From the NCBI GenBank assembly GCA_037957365.1, contig JARHVA010003637.1, positions 1,784,001 through 1,848,000 of the forward strand: a stretch of 64,000 nt of DNA, read 5' to 3'. Positions 1-13,529 of the stretch are shown here, piece after piece. The notes beneath the pieces are model-generated. The model saw nothing but the letters and a program-made list of their open reading frames with translations. It did no database searches and was not told the origin of the DNA. The DNA is from Torreya grandis. Its lineage: Eukaryota > Streptophyta > Pinopsida > Cupressales > Taxaceae. Position numbers and translations under genes: made by a program. The first letter of the stretch is position 1. Every line of letters begins with the position of its first letter.

Positions 1-2400
1 TGTTTACAGAGTAGAATTTAGACCATTTGATGTTTCATTATATAGTTGGATGATAAAAGGATAACTTTCACATGTTTTTGAAATAAGGACATAAAATTTG
101 TATGGATGATGCTTGTCAACAAAACTTTGATAAAATCAAATAATACTTATCAAACCCACTAGTGCTCATTCATCCTATAACAACTAAACCATTAATACTT
201 TATATCTCAGCCACCCATGAGGCCCTTGGGGCCTTATTAGCACAATTTAATGATGATCATAAATAATGTGCAATTTATTATATAAGTTGGAAACTAGTTG
301 ATTATAAATGCAAATCTATGTCCAATGAAAAACTATGTCTAGCATTATTATTTGCTACACAAAATTTATGGCACTACTTGCTTAATAATGAGATCAATGT
401 TATAATTAAAGATGACCCTTTAAATTTTCTCATGAACAAAACCCATATACAGGGATGCATAGCTAAATGGGTGATGTAACTTATATAATTTGATATCAGA
501 TTTATTTATCAAAAAATAGTAAAAGGTCAAGTTGTGGTTGACCAATTAACTCCAAATCCATTACTTGATCCTTTTATAATTATTTAAGCCTTACGTGATG
601 AATTTGAAACATATAATATATCTTCAAATCTTTGGAGAATTTTGTTTAATGGATCCAAATGGATGATAGGCATGGGTGAAGGTATCATATTTTGTAACCT
701 TGAAGGAGAATACATGCCATTCTCTTAAAAAATAGCCTTTTCTTTCCATAATAATATAGTAGAATATGAGGCCTTGATAATCATATTATCCATAGCATGA
801 AAACATCATATCAAGGACATCTAAGTTTTTGGTGAATCTCAGTTGGTTATTAATCAAGTTATTAATCATCACCAAATAAAAGAAGAGAGTTTACTCCCAT
901 ATAAATAAATGGTGGATAGACTCAAAGAAACATTTGACACATTCTCTATCAACTATATTCCACATAAATTTAACCACTATGTAGATGCAATGGCTAGTGC
1001 AGCATCCTTAATGCCTTTTGATATCAATGATGATTATATAAACTTTACCATATGAAAATTATGACAACCTTCCATTACTCTAGATAAAATGGATGTTTTA
1101 GCAGTTCTCGTTATTACTCACAGATTTATAAATATAGAATGGTACGATGAAATTTATAATTTATTATACCAAGATTACATACCGCATCACTTCATATGAA
1201 ATGATAAATGACAATGATAATGAGAGTCACTTCGTTATGTTATTATCTATAATTTCTTATTCAAGTGAGGGTTTAGATGATAATTATTTTAATTCCTAAG
1301 AAAAGTTGAGGCATAAACCACACTCTTATAAATACATGATAATGAGTGTGGGGTACACTTTAGTGGTAGGGCCATGTCCCAAGAATTATTATGAAAAGGT
1401 TACTATTAGCCTACAAAGTAATAATTATGCATTTAAACCTGATAAATTATGTTTACAAAGCCAAAAATATAGCAGTCTAAATCATTCTCCATCTCACAAG
1501 TTAATGTCAATTGTCTCACCATGGCCTTTCTCCTTATGGGGATTTGATTGGAAAAATAAATACCATGTCTTCTAGTGGACATAAATTCATAATTACAACT
1601 ACATAATAATTTACAAAATGGGTGGTGGAAATTCCACTTGAGTTTACCATGGGGGATTACATATGTAGGTTTTTGATGACCAATATTATTTCCTATTTTG
1701 GCATACCTTCAACTATTTTTATCTATAATGGATCATCATTTAAAAATAAAATAGTGAAATGATTTTTCAAAAGTACAAATTCAAACATACATTTTCTACA
1801 CCTTATTACCCATAGGGTAATGGATAAGTGGAAGAAACAAATAAAACTATTGTCAAAATAATTGTAAAAGTAGTTGAATGATATAGTACTAATTGGCACC
1901 AGCATATGGTGTATGTTTTATGGGAATACCACATTAGTGTTCATACACCTATTATAACCACACCTTATTCCTTGGTTTATGATACAGATCAAGTTTTAAA
2001 AATTAAATTATAAATAACATCCTTGTGTGTTTTTCTCAAGGATATTATAAAATATAATGAAATATCACAAAAAATGGTTACATCAATTGGAAAAAATGAG
2101 TGCAAAACATATTCAGGTTATTTAAAACTTACGAGTTTACCATGATCACATCAAGCACACATATATATAAAAAATTATGCCACATGAATTTGTTATGGGT
2201 GACTAGTACAAGAAGAAAATCAAAATAATACCAATGTAGAAAAAGATAAGAAAGGGAAATTTGTACCAAATTGGTTGGGATCATTCACCATTATAAAAAT
2301 GGGTAAAGGGTGTATACCACCTAGCTAAAATTTAAGGCAAACCTCTCAAAATCTCAATGAACATTATGCACTTGTGTAATTATCTTACCTAAAATATATA
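1..2400 (+). pseudogene. Tat-lineage Ty3/gypsy pol remnant (RNase H, second RNase H, integrase)
   Basis: This is the 3' half of a retrotransposon polyprotein, riddled with stops and frameshifts. In broken frames I can read LYLSATHEALGALLAQ (about 200-245), the start of the gypsy RNase H, then WHYLLNNEINVIIKDD and AKWVM typical of its end (to about 480). A second, archaeal-type RNase H follows (about 640-1,010), with FNGSKW, VEYEALI and FGESQLVINQVI. An integrase core lies near 1,560-2,030, with the degenerate IMDHHLKIK and YHPQGNGQVEE-type region and HTPIITTPYSLVYD. A C-terminal FVPNWLGSFTIIK stretch is at about 2,260-2,300. The duplicated RNase H is the known hallmark of the Tat lineage. The 5' part lies outside the window. 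It cannot encode an active protein. Confidence 0.85.
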
Positions 2401-3359
2401 AGAAAATATAAAAACATTCAAATAATTCAAAAAAACCAATCAAAAGCATGTTCCTAGTTGTATTATTTCTTATACTTATGTTGTTTTCTCCATGTTAGTA
2501 GATAGCATATCATTCCTCTTCTATATACACATGTTTCACAAATCATTTGAGTGTGATCCATGTATACCCAAATATATGATATATGCACATATAGGTGTTT
2601 TGCCTTCCTTTTACTCATGCCATAAGTACATTAAGGGCATATGCTTCTTTAATAATTAAAACACCTAGGTTATATCATTCTATGATCACTTTTTATTATC
2701 ATGTTTTAGATTATACACTTACACATGCAGATATCCATGCTTATACCTTTAATAGTGTACTTGATATGCTATGTACTTAATGTTTTTTACAAACACATGT
2801 TTTTAGAAACTAGTATGTTATGCTCATGTTGGTTTCCTATAATCCATGGTTTCATTCATGTACTTCTTTGAGTGTGTTCCTTACTTGATATTGTATTGCA
2901 TTGCATTTTGTATTTGAGCATTTAAATATGCTTTATTTATTATGGCCCCCATGCCTCTATTTGACTATTTCAACATTTGAATATGTCGTTATGTGTTGTA
3001 TGGACATTTGAATATGGCATTCTATGTTATTTGGGTGTTTGACTAAGTCATGTCTCTTTGATTGTGCAGTATTTGAACATGCCCCTTGTATGAGGTCTCC
3101 TTGGACCATTCTAATCTATGTATTACTTTTGAGTTTTCTTTTGTGTACTTGATTGTTTGTTGATCTTGTACTATTACTTTCTAGATGTTTCCATGATCTA
3201 TATCATGCATCTTAGGACTTGATATCATCACACACTACATGCTTCAATGTTATATCTACCTGGACATGTTATTCCTATATGTTACATGATCCATACAAAT
3301 ATTATATAGTTATATTATCCTTTTAAGGTAAGGTAACTACCAGATTCTACTTCTCCTCA
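2401..3359. other. AT-rich 3' untranslated part of the Tat remnant, no gene seen
   Basis: No coding similarity, RNA gene or repeat is recognisable. Its position directly after the integrase C-terminus and before polypurine-like repeats suggests the 3' untranslated region of the preceding element. This is inferred from order only. Confidence 0.5.
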
Positions 3360-3585
3360 CCTCAAAAGGGGGGCATCTCATAGAGTCATGACTTTCACAG
3401 TTTCAAATTATAATGGGGGCATGTTATGGAAACATGTTGTCCACATTTAAACAAGTTCTTATTCTTACAATGTAATGGGGACATGTCATAGAAACATGTT
3501 CTCTAAATTTATACCAATTCTTAGATTCAATTAGGGTAGTCATAAAAACATGTTTCACACACTTGCACTAATTTTAAATTCACCA
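3360..3585 (+). repeat. Four tandem polypurine-tract/LTR-start-like units
   Basis: Four degenerate units of about 50-62 bp begin near 3,360, 3,411, 3,473 and 3,531. Each starts with a G-run (AAAAGGGGGGCA, TAATGGGGGCA, TAATGGGGACA, TAGGGTAG). Each then has a form of TGTTATGGAAACATGTT, a short inverted-repeat-like motif. In an LTR element a polypurine tract followed directly by TG marks the start of the 3' LTR. The best candidate LTR start is therefore 3,422. No second LTR copy lies in the window to confirm it. Confidence 0.55.
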
Positions 3586-5179
3586 GATTTTAATTATATG
3601 ATTTAGATACATATTTGTGGCAATATTATATACATTAATACTTTTATTATACCCAAATTTTAGTTTGAGACATATATGAGGTGCATATGCCATGAAAAGG
3701 GAACCTAAAATTTCAAAATCAAATCATTTTACATATTTCAAATACTATTTAGGATTGTTATCATACCCAAGATAGATTGTTATGTATTGTTATCAAACTA
3801 GTCTATTATAGTAGTTGGTTCACATTTAGAAGGTTGAGTTGATTAAATCACTTAATCTTACCAAACTTTAATTTATATTTTATTAAATCATCTAAATTCA
3901 CTATAATTATAGATTGAATTTGATTAAATCATCCACCTTCACCAAATATATAGTGTGATTTGATTAAATCTCTCATGCTCACCACACTATGAACATATTT
4001 GGGTTGCATTATTGAGATGAAATAATATCAATGGATGTGTTGTAAATCACCTTTACACCAAGGTTTGGGTCATGTGTAATTTAATATCTATGTATATATT
4101 CACTTTTAGGTTCATAATTGTCCTGGTCTTAGCTTCAAGGCTTTATAATGAGGCATATTTTCAAATAAAATTACCAAAAGGCAAGATGGTTGCATTGACA
4201 CACAAGTGTACTCCTAACCTTGATCTTATTACATTAAATAATTTCAAATTATTTAAATTTCATATTTAATACATTGATTATATATTGTAGCATGCTCTTA
4301 ATTATAGTCTAGTCACCACCAAAGCACTTAATTTAGGATCACACAAAGGTAATATGTGTTACACACACCCAGGTATATATTTCTTTCCTTTGAACTAAAA
4401 ATTTCATTACTAAATGAAGAGGGGAATGTAAATACTAAAATATGATTTATATAGTACCTTGGTCTTTTACACTTGGAAAATACCTATCATGTTTGTATCT
4501 TTCAATTATAGATCTCCCCACTAATGAAAGGCTCATCTTTACTATCTCTTTGTGATTAATTAATTATCTCTTAGTCTGACCATTATTATTATAATTACTA
4601 GGCCTTTTATACTATGTAAAAATATCTAAACCTTATTATTATCCTTCACTACCAATTCTAGACATGTTCCTATTTTCTATCTCATTAGACACTTGAGTCC
4701 AAAGCAGACACATGCATCGATGTAAGTTTCCATTTTTATACAAAGTGTCAAGTGCCCAAAATTCATCCAATTTACAAAATAAATGTATCCAAAATTTTGA
4801 CCTATGTTCTCTAATGCAATATATTTCCAAAAGGTATTGGTATATATATAAGATCAACCCTCATTCAATCCTCACCTAGAAGTCACATACAACTCATAAG
4901 GTAATATACCAAGAAGCATTCAAGTGAGAAAACCTACCCTATTTGTCCCTATCTCCATATCAAACATAGGACTAGTATTTATATAGATATAAATCATTCC
5001 AAGAATAGTCCATGAGCCATATTTTCCAAGTTATAAGTTAAGTCATTATTTGTCTTTACTTGTCACACATTGTACCTTTGCACACATAAGCTAATACAAA
5101 GGGTAAAACTACATCACTGTGAGGCCCTCTTCAAAGTATTAGCTATTTAGGATGCCCCTCCCCTCACCCATTTATATAA

Positions 5180-5217
5180 ACTCTAAACTCTAAACTCCTA
5201 ATCTAATCTAATCTAAT
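5180..5217. repeat. Short degenerate telomere-like and CTAAT simple repeats
   Basis: ACTCTAAACTCTAAACTCCT is followed by three or four ATCTA units. The first part resembles a degenerate plant telomere repeat (CCCTAAA). It is too short and imperfect to mean more than a simple repeat. Confidence 0.4.
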
Positions 5218-5408
5218 AAAATTTATTTCTATCTCTATATCTATCTTTCCACCATAGACATAGTGAATATAATAGATAATCTATGCATGGGGTGCTACCA
5301 TAAACAAATCTAATATATGCCATGTCAATAAATATTGTGCCAAAAATATATATACCAATGAAACTATATACTATGGTGGTAGCACCTATAGGTTCGATAT
5401 GGAACAAC

Positions 5409-5436
5409 TATATATATATATATATATATATATATG
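5409..5436. repeat. (TA)n microsatellite
   Basis: About fourteen uninterrupted TA units. Confidence 0.95.
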
Positions 5437-6026
5437 GGATTGGGCTCCTGACTCCATCCATGAATCCCCATATATAGATTAGTTCCATTGGCCCTTTCTC
5501 TATATGAAATTAGAATTGAAAGGGGGAGGGGGAGGGGAAGGACTCAATTGATAGATCAAAGAGGGAGAGGGGATCCCCCACCCTATATATAAAGAGGGGT
5601 GTGAGTGATATTATTTGATTTAATTTTTGTTATTTCATGCCTTGATTATTAGCGATAACTCATATTTATCTAGTCATTCTACCCAAAGTTTATCTATGGA
5701 CCTTATTTCCCAATATTGTTATCTTTTCATGCCATATCTAAAGAATGTTTTTAGTATGGTCTGAATTATTAGTTTCTATTCATATTCCTACTAGAAATTC
5801 TACATGAGTAATATTTTCATGACAATTCCTCATTCTCATTACTAACATATCCTTGATCTTCTTCTCCCAGATCTACAAAAATTAGTCCATAGAAAGAGCA
5901 TTATTCTCTGAACCCATCATGGTTTGAATGTCATTTATGCACTCTCAGGGATAGGTAATTTTGTTATTCTCTCAACCACCCCTACCCTACTCTATTTATA
6001 AATTAATAATCCAAATATAGTATATA

Positions 6027-6027
<1 letters not shown>

Positions 6028-6071
<44 letters not shown>
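6028..6071. repeat. (GT)n microsatellite
   Basis: About twenty TG units with one early interruption. The Cys-Val run that appears as a reading frame here is only the translation of this repeat. Confidence 0.95.
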
Positions 6072-6072
<1 letters not shown>

Positions 6073-9000
6073 GTAAGAGTATAGAATATATATATGGGTG
6101 CCAAAATATAAATATTATGTTAATTAAACTCTATCTAGCACTCCCATATATCTATATTATATTTAATATTGATTTATCTATCCCATATAGTTATAGTTAT
6201 AATTATATATAGATGGGTGAGGGGAGAGGGGGGAGGGCCACCCGTGGATAGAGGGGTTTTTGCGGTCAGCTCGACATTGTGATCCCACTAACCAATTTTT
6301 CCCATAGTAACTTCAAATGTGAAAATATAGGGTTTGATCATTTGAAAAAGAATGAAACTTATGTTCATAATCTAGATACATCAAAATAAAGGTGATAAAA
6401 AACTCAAAAGTCTCCAATCAATCACATCTAGATCTAGTTAGTATTCTTTATAAAACACCTATAGTAAAGTTAGACACTTACAACACAGTTAGATATCTTT
6501 TTTGATGCAACTATCTAGATACAACACAAGCATCTAAGGCCATATAAATTATATTCCTAGAATATAAAGACTCTTCTAAGATTATATTTTAATCCACTTC
6601 CATCCTATTCTATCCTAGACTTGCATATGCATAGTAAACCAGCTAAGCATCATTATTTCTAATTTATTACAATATATATCAATAGTTTTACTTTACTATT
6701 TTTAATAATCTTGGTTGTATAAATTCAAAATATTATTTATTTGAGTTATCTATTAATTGGCCTACTTATTAGGCTAGTTTACCATCCTTGTGTAAAATTT
6801 AAACTAATATCCTTAACCCTAGATACCATAAATAGTAATGAAAATTTAGGAAGGCCAAGACCATATATGGATGAATGGCAAAAGAACAATGTGAACAAAA
6901 GTCATGTATGAATGCATAAGTCAAGTATGATAAAGATTGGTCAAATATAACATTTTAAAGTGTCTAATATTGAATATGAGTGTCTAAATCTAGTGGAAAT
7001 TTTAAGTAAATCTATTTTTATAGATATAATTTCATGTTTTTTGATTCATATTTATTTAAAGCATTACTATAGCACAAAAAAATTATTTTACCCTCAACTC
7101 CACATAATTTTAGATGTGTCATCTAACATGGTCTAGGAATGGGTGTCCATTACATAATTTGTTTATTTTCATTTTTAGATACTCAAATTTGGTATTAATC
7201 ACTTAAAAATGACAATCTTGACATAAATTTAAAAAATATGACTTATGCACACAAAGATGGTCCTAAGTTGCCATTCTATCACACTTACATGCTACCTTAT
7301 GAGTTTGACCCTTCCATTATATTGTTACACACCTAAAAAATCATGTTTTATATTTCAAACCTACATATTATCCTACACATACATGCCTATATGATCAATT
7401 TAATCCTTATATGTATGGGTAAATAACATAATCTATGTTGGTATCACCAGTTGATACTAAATTTCACCTAATGTTGTCAACCCTCTCCCAAAATGGCTAA
7501 TTTTTAAAATCAAATCCTTCCTTATGTTTATCCCATATATATCATGTTTATGACATTATTAAATTACCTGATTGGACTCATATATATACAAATCAAGGCC
7601 TCACTTGATAAGGGACTTGCTCTTATCTAGTACACATCTATACACTATTGCATATTGAGAAAATTTGACTTATTCTTCCCAAATTTTGAATTGGTCATTA
7701 GGAGTAGTCATAAGCCAATTTTAAAGCCTACCAAAACCAATTCAAATTAAATATTTTTAATTAGTAGATCTAAATCATTAGTTGCATTCATATAGTGAAG
7801 GAGCATAATCATACAATCACACTAGGTGGTAGAACTATGTGTGGTTTAATTTCCCTCTTTGGCATATCAGATACATGGGAAAAGGTCAATCATATATGAG
7901 AGTGATTGGGGTTAACTCAACACATTATAGTTTTTTGGTTTTTTTAGATTACTAGTTCTCATAAGCACACCTAGGGTTTTAAGGTGAAGGAGGTTAATTT
8001 TTGTAGTTGTGTGCATTACTAGGGTTCATAATCACCCATAAAGAATTGTAAAAGATAGACAAATGTGAGAATACATTCACAAGCCCTATTTTATACATAT
8101 ATCACTATTAACCATTATAGGTTAGTATCAATAGTCAATACTAACCCATAGTTGATAGAACTGACCCTATGCAGATATAATGTAGTTTCAAATTTGGACA
8201 AATCAAAGGCATGCTTTAATCTATTTCCACTATTAAAGCATAGTCATATTCAGACAGTTAGTCAAAAAATCTATGTATTTATCCATTTTTATACGTACTA
8301 TATTTATCACAAGCCACTTTTCAAATCATTCCACTCTATTTGAGCATTTTAAATTCAGATGTATGTTTGCATTCCATGTATATCACTATAAATTCACATA
8401 CTAGTTTATATCTTATTAGGGTTTCTAAAACCAAATTATGATAAAACATAATCATAATAATTGACCTAATCACAAATTAATAATGTATTTTATTTAATTA
8501 ATTCAAGTCTTCCATACACATTTTTTATTATATATTTTTCCAAATACATTATATCTTTAAGTTTTTCATCTATCATTTTATTTCTTTAGCTAAGATTTAG
8601 GAAAATTTAAGGTCTTATAAGTCACCCATGTGATACTAACTTAATTAAAACCTAATAATTTATTTGTTTTGAGTAATTCAAGGCTTCCCCTACAATTTGT
8701 ATTTTACTCATATTACTATGTAAAGCATAAACCTATTACATCATTTTATCTTGTTAGGGTTATTTTTGAAGGAGACTTTAAACACATTTTATATGATAAT
8801 TTATCCAATAATAATGTTATAAAATATAAATTATAATTTATTTTTATATAAGTAACATGGGAGAGGACACATATCCCAAAACATTATCTAATAAATTTTA
8901 CACCCAAGTAATTACAACTTTGGTAAGCATAAAAATGTGAAGACAACCTTGAGTTCTAGAACTATGGTCAAATTATAGAAACAAAATAAAAGTTAACATC

Positions 9001-10713
9001 TAAATCAAAATCTATCACCAGTCAAGTAAGTAGGTTTTGGCATCATAATAAAATTCAAAAAATATATTCAAACTTTAATTATCACTTCATTCCTCACACC
9101 CACAAAGGAACTATCCATATGTCTGAAAACTCATTCATTTACACCTGATTTAACCTTTTAGGGTTTTACACAAGTAATTCCTAAGTTAGATTAAAGGGTT
9201 GAGATGTCTAAATTAGTTAAATAATATGTAATAATTAACTACTGATTTGTTATGGATATTAACTTCATTTGACTTACTAAAAATTAGAAATAAATATGCA
9301 TAAATAGATACTTATCTAGAAAGTAAATGTCTTGGATGATCTAGGCTCTAAAAACTAGATTTTACATAGGTATGAGTGTCATCAACAAGGTCCCAAGATC
9401 TCATTATTCATTGGATAGTAGTGCCCCACCTAGATAGTAGTAGCATAATGTTGTAATGTCCTTAAATTGGTGATAGTGTTCTCTTTACAGGACTATTCCT
9501 ATTTTCTTGGATCACCTCCACCTATATTTCTGAGTTCTATTCATCCACACACAAAATATGGAACTTTGTATTATGCCTAAAAAACCTAATTTAGTGTGTA
9601 AACCCTAATCCTCCTTACAAGTATGGCATGAGCTGAAAATGTGTGTTTATTAGTAGGATAATTTGGACATCTTCAACACCCCATTGTGAAGAGAGTTGTA
9701 TACATACCAATACTTCAAGGAGGGATCAAGCCTGATGTAGTTCTCCTACTTAGTGTTTGGTGCAAGTGCAAGTGAATGTTATAATGAGAGTGGTATTGAA
9801 TGCCTTAAGTGTGCTTGAGCTTTGAAATCTAGGTTTAAGGATACTTTATATGGTAGTATGCATAAGTAGGCTAGAATAGGCATCAAATACCTTAATTTTT
9901 CTCAATGTATTTCTTATTTAGATAAGATTTATCGTCTATTTTCCTTCTAATGAATAGAGGTCAAATAATCATGTATTTATAAAGATTTTTAGCTTGTGCA
10001 GATAATAAAATATACTTAGGTTGACTTTAAGAGGGGCACATGTTTGAATAAGTATCTATTTGAGAGAGTTAGGGTAAGGGACACCAGTGCCTAGCTGGGG
10101 ATACTAGTACCATGTGGTTGTAGTATCCTTAGTGTGGTGCTAATGTCCACCTAGTAAACTACTAGGCATAATGAGTTGGGATCTAGGAATTATGTCCTAG
10201 GACTATGTTTTGGTTGATAGAAGATTTATATGGTTTTGACAATGGATGGAAAAGTGTGTTAAAGGCTATAGGATAGTTTTAGGGCTAATCTAGGAATAGG
10301 CTATCTCAAGCAACACTCTTAGCATCCAAATACCACTTTTAGGTGATTACATTTTCCCCCCTTTATGTTAGAAATTTAGCAATTAAAATGACTAGTATAA
10401 AGGAAAAATAAGTGTACCTAGATTTACTTAAGAAGTGAATCTTGTATACACATAATATTTTAAAACTTTTATAGATTACTGATTCTTTGTATCTTGTAAG
10501 AATCCATCAAGTCTCAATCTCTCTGAGTGCATGTCTTAAGGGGTACACCACAAAAGGGATGGGTAGACCATTGGTGATTCATAATATTATTGCCCCTTTT
10601 TCTACTTGCCATCTACACACTCATATCCTAAAACCATTTACCCATTCTAGTCATTTTTCCATGTTTTATCCTCCTCTTTATTGCCTTGACCCCCTTTCAA
10701 CTAATTGACTATA

Positions 10714-10903
10714 CTAGGTTGACTAGATCGACCCCATACAGTTTTTAGCCTCTAATTATTATACAAGGTTAACTAGGTCAACCCTACACTGTTTAGGGTA
10801 TTTTTTCATTAAGAGCTTTGTTAGCCCTTTGATCAACCTAGCTCAAGACCTAGTGAATTATCTCCTAAAAACATATAGGGTTGACTGGGTCAACACTATA
10901 TAG
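10714..10903. promoter_or_regulatory. Palindromic GTTGAC...GTCAAC cluster in the LTR (W-box-like)
   Basis: Forms of the dyad GGTTGACTAGGTCAACC occur at about 10,717, 10,766, 10,831 and 10,880, upstream of the LTR TATA box. TTGAC(C/T) is the known core of the W-box bound by WRKY transcription factors. The inverted pairing and the position suggest a regulatory role, which I infer. The same cluster is kept in the other LTR copies (20,304-20,490; reversed in 52,740-52,890). Confidence 0.5.
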
Positions 10904-10938
10904 TCAATATATTCAAAAGGATTTAGGGAAAGATATAC

Positions 10939-10951
10939 CTATATATACAAG
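10939..10951 (+). promoter_or_regulatory. LTR TATA box
   Basis: CTATATATACAAG lies in the middle of the LTR and is kept in the second LTR as CTATATACAAG (about 20,530). In the reversed copy in element 2 it appears as CTATATATATAAGG. This is the likely start region for the element's transcript. Confidence 0.6.
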
Positions 10952-11668
10952 TTCATTTCCAAGCATTTGTAAGAAGAGAAGAAAAGAAGAATAAGTATGA
11001 ATGAACATCTTATTAAGCATTCTACTTGAGAAATAAATCTTAGGGTTTCATACTTTATTTGGAGATATGGATCTTATCTTGTGGATATGTATTTTAGATT
11101 CATAGATAGGTTGTGTATCCTAGAGATGATTTGTCTTTGTTATCTTTACATACCACAACAATCTCTTGTGAAGCACATTGGCCAAGGGAGAGATTGAGGC
11201 TCAGTGGATTCATCTTCAAGGTGAGTATTCCTAACTTTATTTCTCCTTTATAAGAGTAGATAGATAATGTATATTGTGCTTCTTTATTCTATGTAATAGG
11301 ATTACATATACATTGATGTTAGTATATGTCTTTTATGCATGTTTAATTTAGTTTTTTTTTTAACCCCCACTTTATGCCACAAGCTTTGGTGTGCACTAGA
11401 TTATATTTACTTTCTTGTTTATTAGAATAGAGTGAGCATTAAACTATGACTCTTTTAGGTTATTACATGATTATGTTAGACTATAGGATTTGGAACCCTT
11501 CCTAACATGGTGTATTGTGACAAGTGATCCCTTAATCAGGTATAGTAGATCCCCATATTGGTCATGCTCATGCTTAACAAATGTATTCCCAATCAAAAGT
11601 GTAGGTATGATTTATCTTCTCCAAGCTAGGATTGATTTATAGACATGATGTATTTCTAATTTCATACA

Positions 11669-13529
11669 TTATGGTGAACCTGACGTGGATCATATCCTAT
11701 CACTAGTTGGATTATCTTCATGTTTTCACTTTATTCTTAATATTTTATTCACTTTGGCTTCACCTTCATAATACATTTTGGTGAACTTGATGTGAATTAA
11801 CCCTTACAATATGTGTTCACCTTATTTAATTTATTTCATTCTTTCATCATCATTTTTATCAAATATTTTCCATATTAGATCGACTCTATTGACTTAGTAT
11901 CTAACTTTTATGCATAGGTTTTCAAGTATTGGATATTAAATCGATCCTATCAACCCAGTACAGTTTTTCAAATTTCTAGACATTCAGTCCAAAATACCAG
12001 GTCAACCTAGTTGACCCTATACTTTTTTAAACATCAAGTTCAACATACTAAGTTGACCTAGTCAACCCTATACATTTCAAGCACTCAATAGCAAGTTTCT
12101 ATAAAGCTTGAATGACCTAGTTGACCCAGTTAACAAGATTTACAAGCATATATCAAGGTTATTAAATAGCAATCTTCATTATTTGCATCTATGATTCACC
12201 AAGGTCACTTTATATCTCTCTGTCTCTTTCTTTATAGTCTTTCCTTTTATAGTTTGTACTATTCAAAACTTCCCTTGCATAGTCAACTAGATTGATACTA
12301 CCGACTCAATTATGTGTTTTGTGTGTTATCTAGATAACTAGGTTAACTCTATTGACCCTATTCATTTTCACACCTTGATTTCACAATACAGGTTCAACCT
12401 TGTTGACCTTGTTCTATATTTTATGAATACATTATTGAATATATCAACATTATACCTTGTTTCAAAGTCAAAATTAACCTTATATGCTAGTAATTAGTTC
12501 ACACTTTCTTTTCTTGTTGCTTACATGCTTAGAATAGATCACATAGTTTAATTAGGTGGTTTTTAATTAATTTTTTAGTTCACTATTTTCTATTTTATGC
12601 ACACATGGATAAATAAAAAAATCTAAACAAGAATTTTAACATTTGTCTACCCAAGGCCAACCTACTTGAATTTTATCACCAAGGGGGAAGTTGACTTGAT
12701 ATTTTGGTCAAGTATAAATCATGGTTAATGGTATATTTTGGCTAATCACCCAATACCCTTATTTTTTTGGTATATGAAGTGATGGGGTAATCCCCAATAC
12801 CAAACCTATATCATTCCTACTACAGTCCCTTTCAACCTAAACTACCTAAAACCATCTTTAGATTGCCATTATATTTCCTTACTTATATCCAACTTCCCCA
12901 TCATATTTAAAATTCATATTTTAATAATATTATAAACATTTAGGTTGACCAATTAGTTATCTCTTTACTTTACAAGTTGATTTCTTGATCTTTGCTCAAT
13001 TTTATTTTGTATTGCAAAAACTTGCATTAGCCAATGTTGGTGCAAGGTTTTGTGCTATGTGCTTCAATTGGATTGGCCAGCATTAATCTAATTGACTATT
13101 TATTTCCTTTATATCATTTATCTTCAAATTAATTGCAAAATTTATCTTTTTTTAGTCTAAAAATATAATATAGGATTCTTAATCATTCCTCTTTGTTGTA
13201 ATGGGTCAACCTAGTCGACCCTATACTTTTTTGGCCTCTATTCACTATACTAGATCAACCCAATCAACCTTGTACTATTTATAGATCTTATTTTCCATTT
13301 TTATAGCCTCTATTTTTTACACTAAGTTGACTTAGTTAGCCCTGTATAATTTTCAGACCCTATTTCCTATACTGGATCGACTCAATCAACCCTATACAAT
13401 TTCTTGCCTCTTCTTATTTTTTTATATGGAATCTAGTCTTATCTCATCATGATGACATTTTTTTATCCTCCTTGTAGTCAATAACATTACATAATTAAGG
13501 ATTTAAAATATAACCTCTCTTATTTCGTT
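11669..13529 (+). other. Long 5' leader of element 1 with dyad-repeat arrays
   Basis: This non-coding leader runs between the 5' LTR and gag. At least a dozen degenerate dyads of the type GGTCAACCTAGTTGACCC lie at 11,876-12,420 and 13,203-13,410, several followed by CTATAC. Spacing is about 50-70 bp where they are densest, so these are decayed tandem repeats. The corresponding leader of element 2 (63,780-64,000) carries the same motif on the other strand. Confidence 0.7.
11672..11688 (+). other. Candidate primer-binding site of element 1
   Basis: TGGTGAACCTGACGTGG starts three bases after the LTR end. A primer site begins with TGG, pairing with the CCA end of a tRNA. I cannot name the tRNA with confidence. 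A degenerate second copy, TTGGTGAACTTGATGTG, occurs about 107 bp downstream. Confidence 0.6.

Larger units (their letters stand above)
3586..10442. other. Long AT-rich stretch, probably LTR and decayed repeat sequence
   Basis: I find no gene, tRNA or recognisable transposon protein here. The first kilobase or so is probably the 3' LTR of the Tat remnant; a TATA-like ATATATATAAG lies near 4,844. The segment directly left of 10,443 is the target of element 1 and may be part of an old chromovirus LTR that resumes at 21,262. That link is inferred from the nesting only. Confidence 0.4.
10443..11668 (+). repeat. 5' LTR of element 1
   Basis: This 1,226-bp LTR starts TGTATACACA and ends TTTCATACA. 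It aligns over its whole length with 20,004-21,261 and, reversed, with 51,965-53,176. It contains four paired TTGAC/GTCAA motifs (10,714-10,903), a TATA box, and a conserved block around CACATTGGCCAAGGGAGA. The sequence upstream differs from that of the other two copies, as expected for a 5' LTR. Confidence 0.92.

Noticed and set aside
5180..5217. Interstitial telomere
   Set aside because: Only two or three imperfect heptamers; a simple repeat is enough.
6030..6212. Open frame starting with a Cys-Val run
   Set aside because: Translation of the (GT)n microsatellite.
8152..8343. 63-residue plus-strand frame
   Set aside because: Isolated in AT-rich DNA with no similarity or context.
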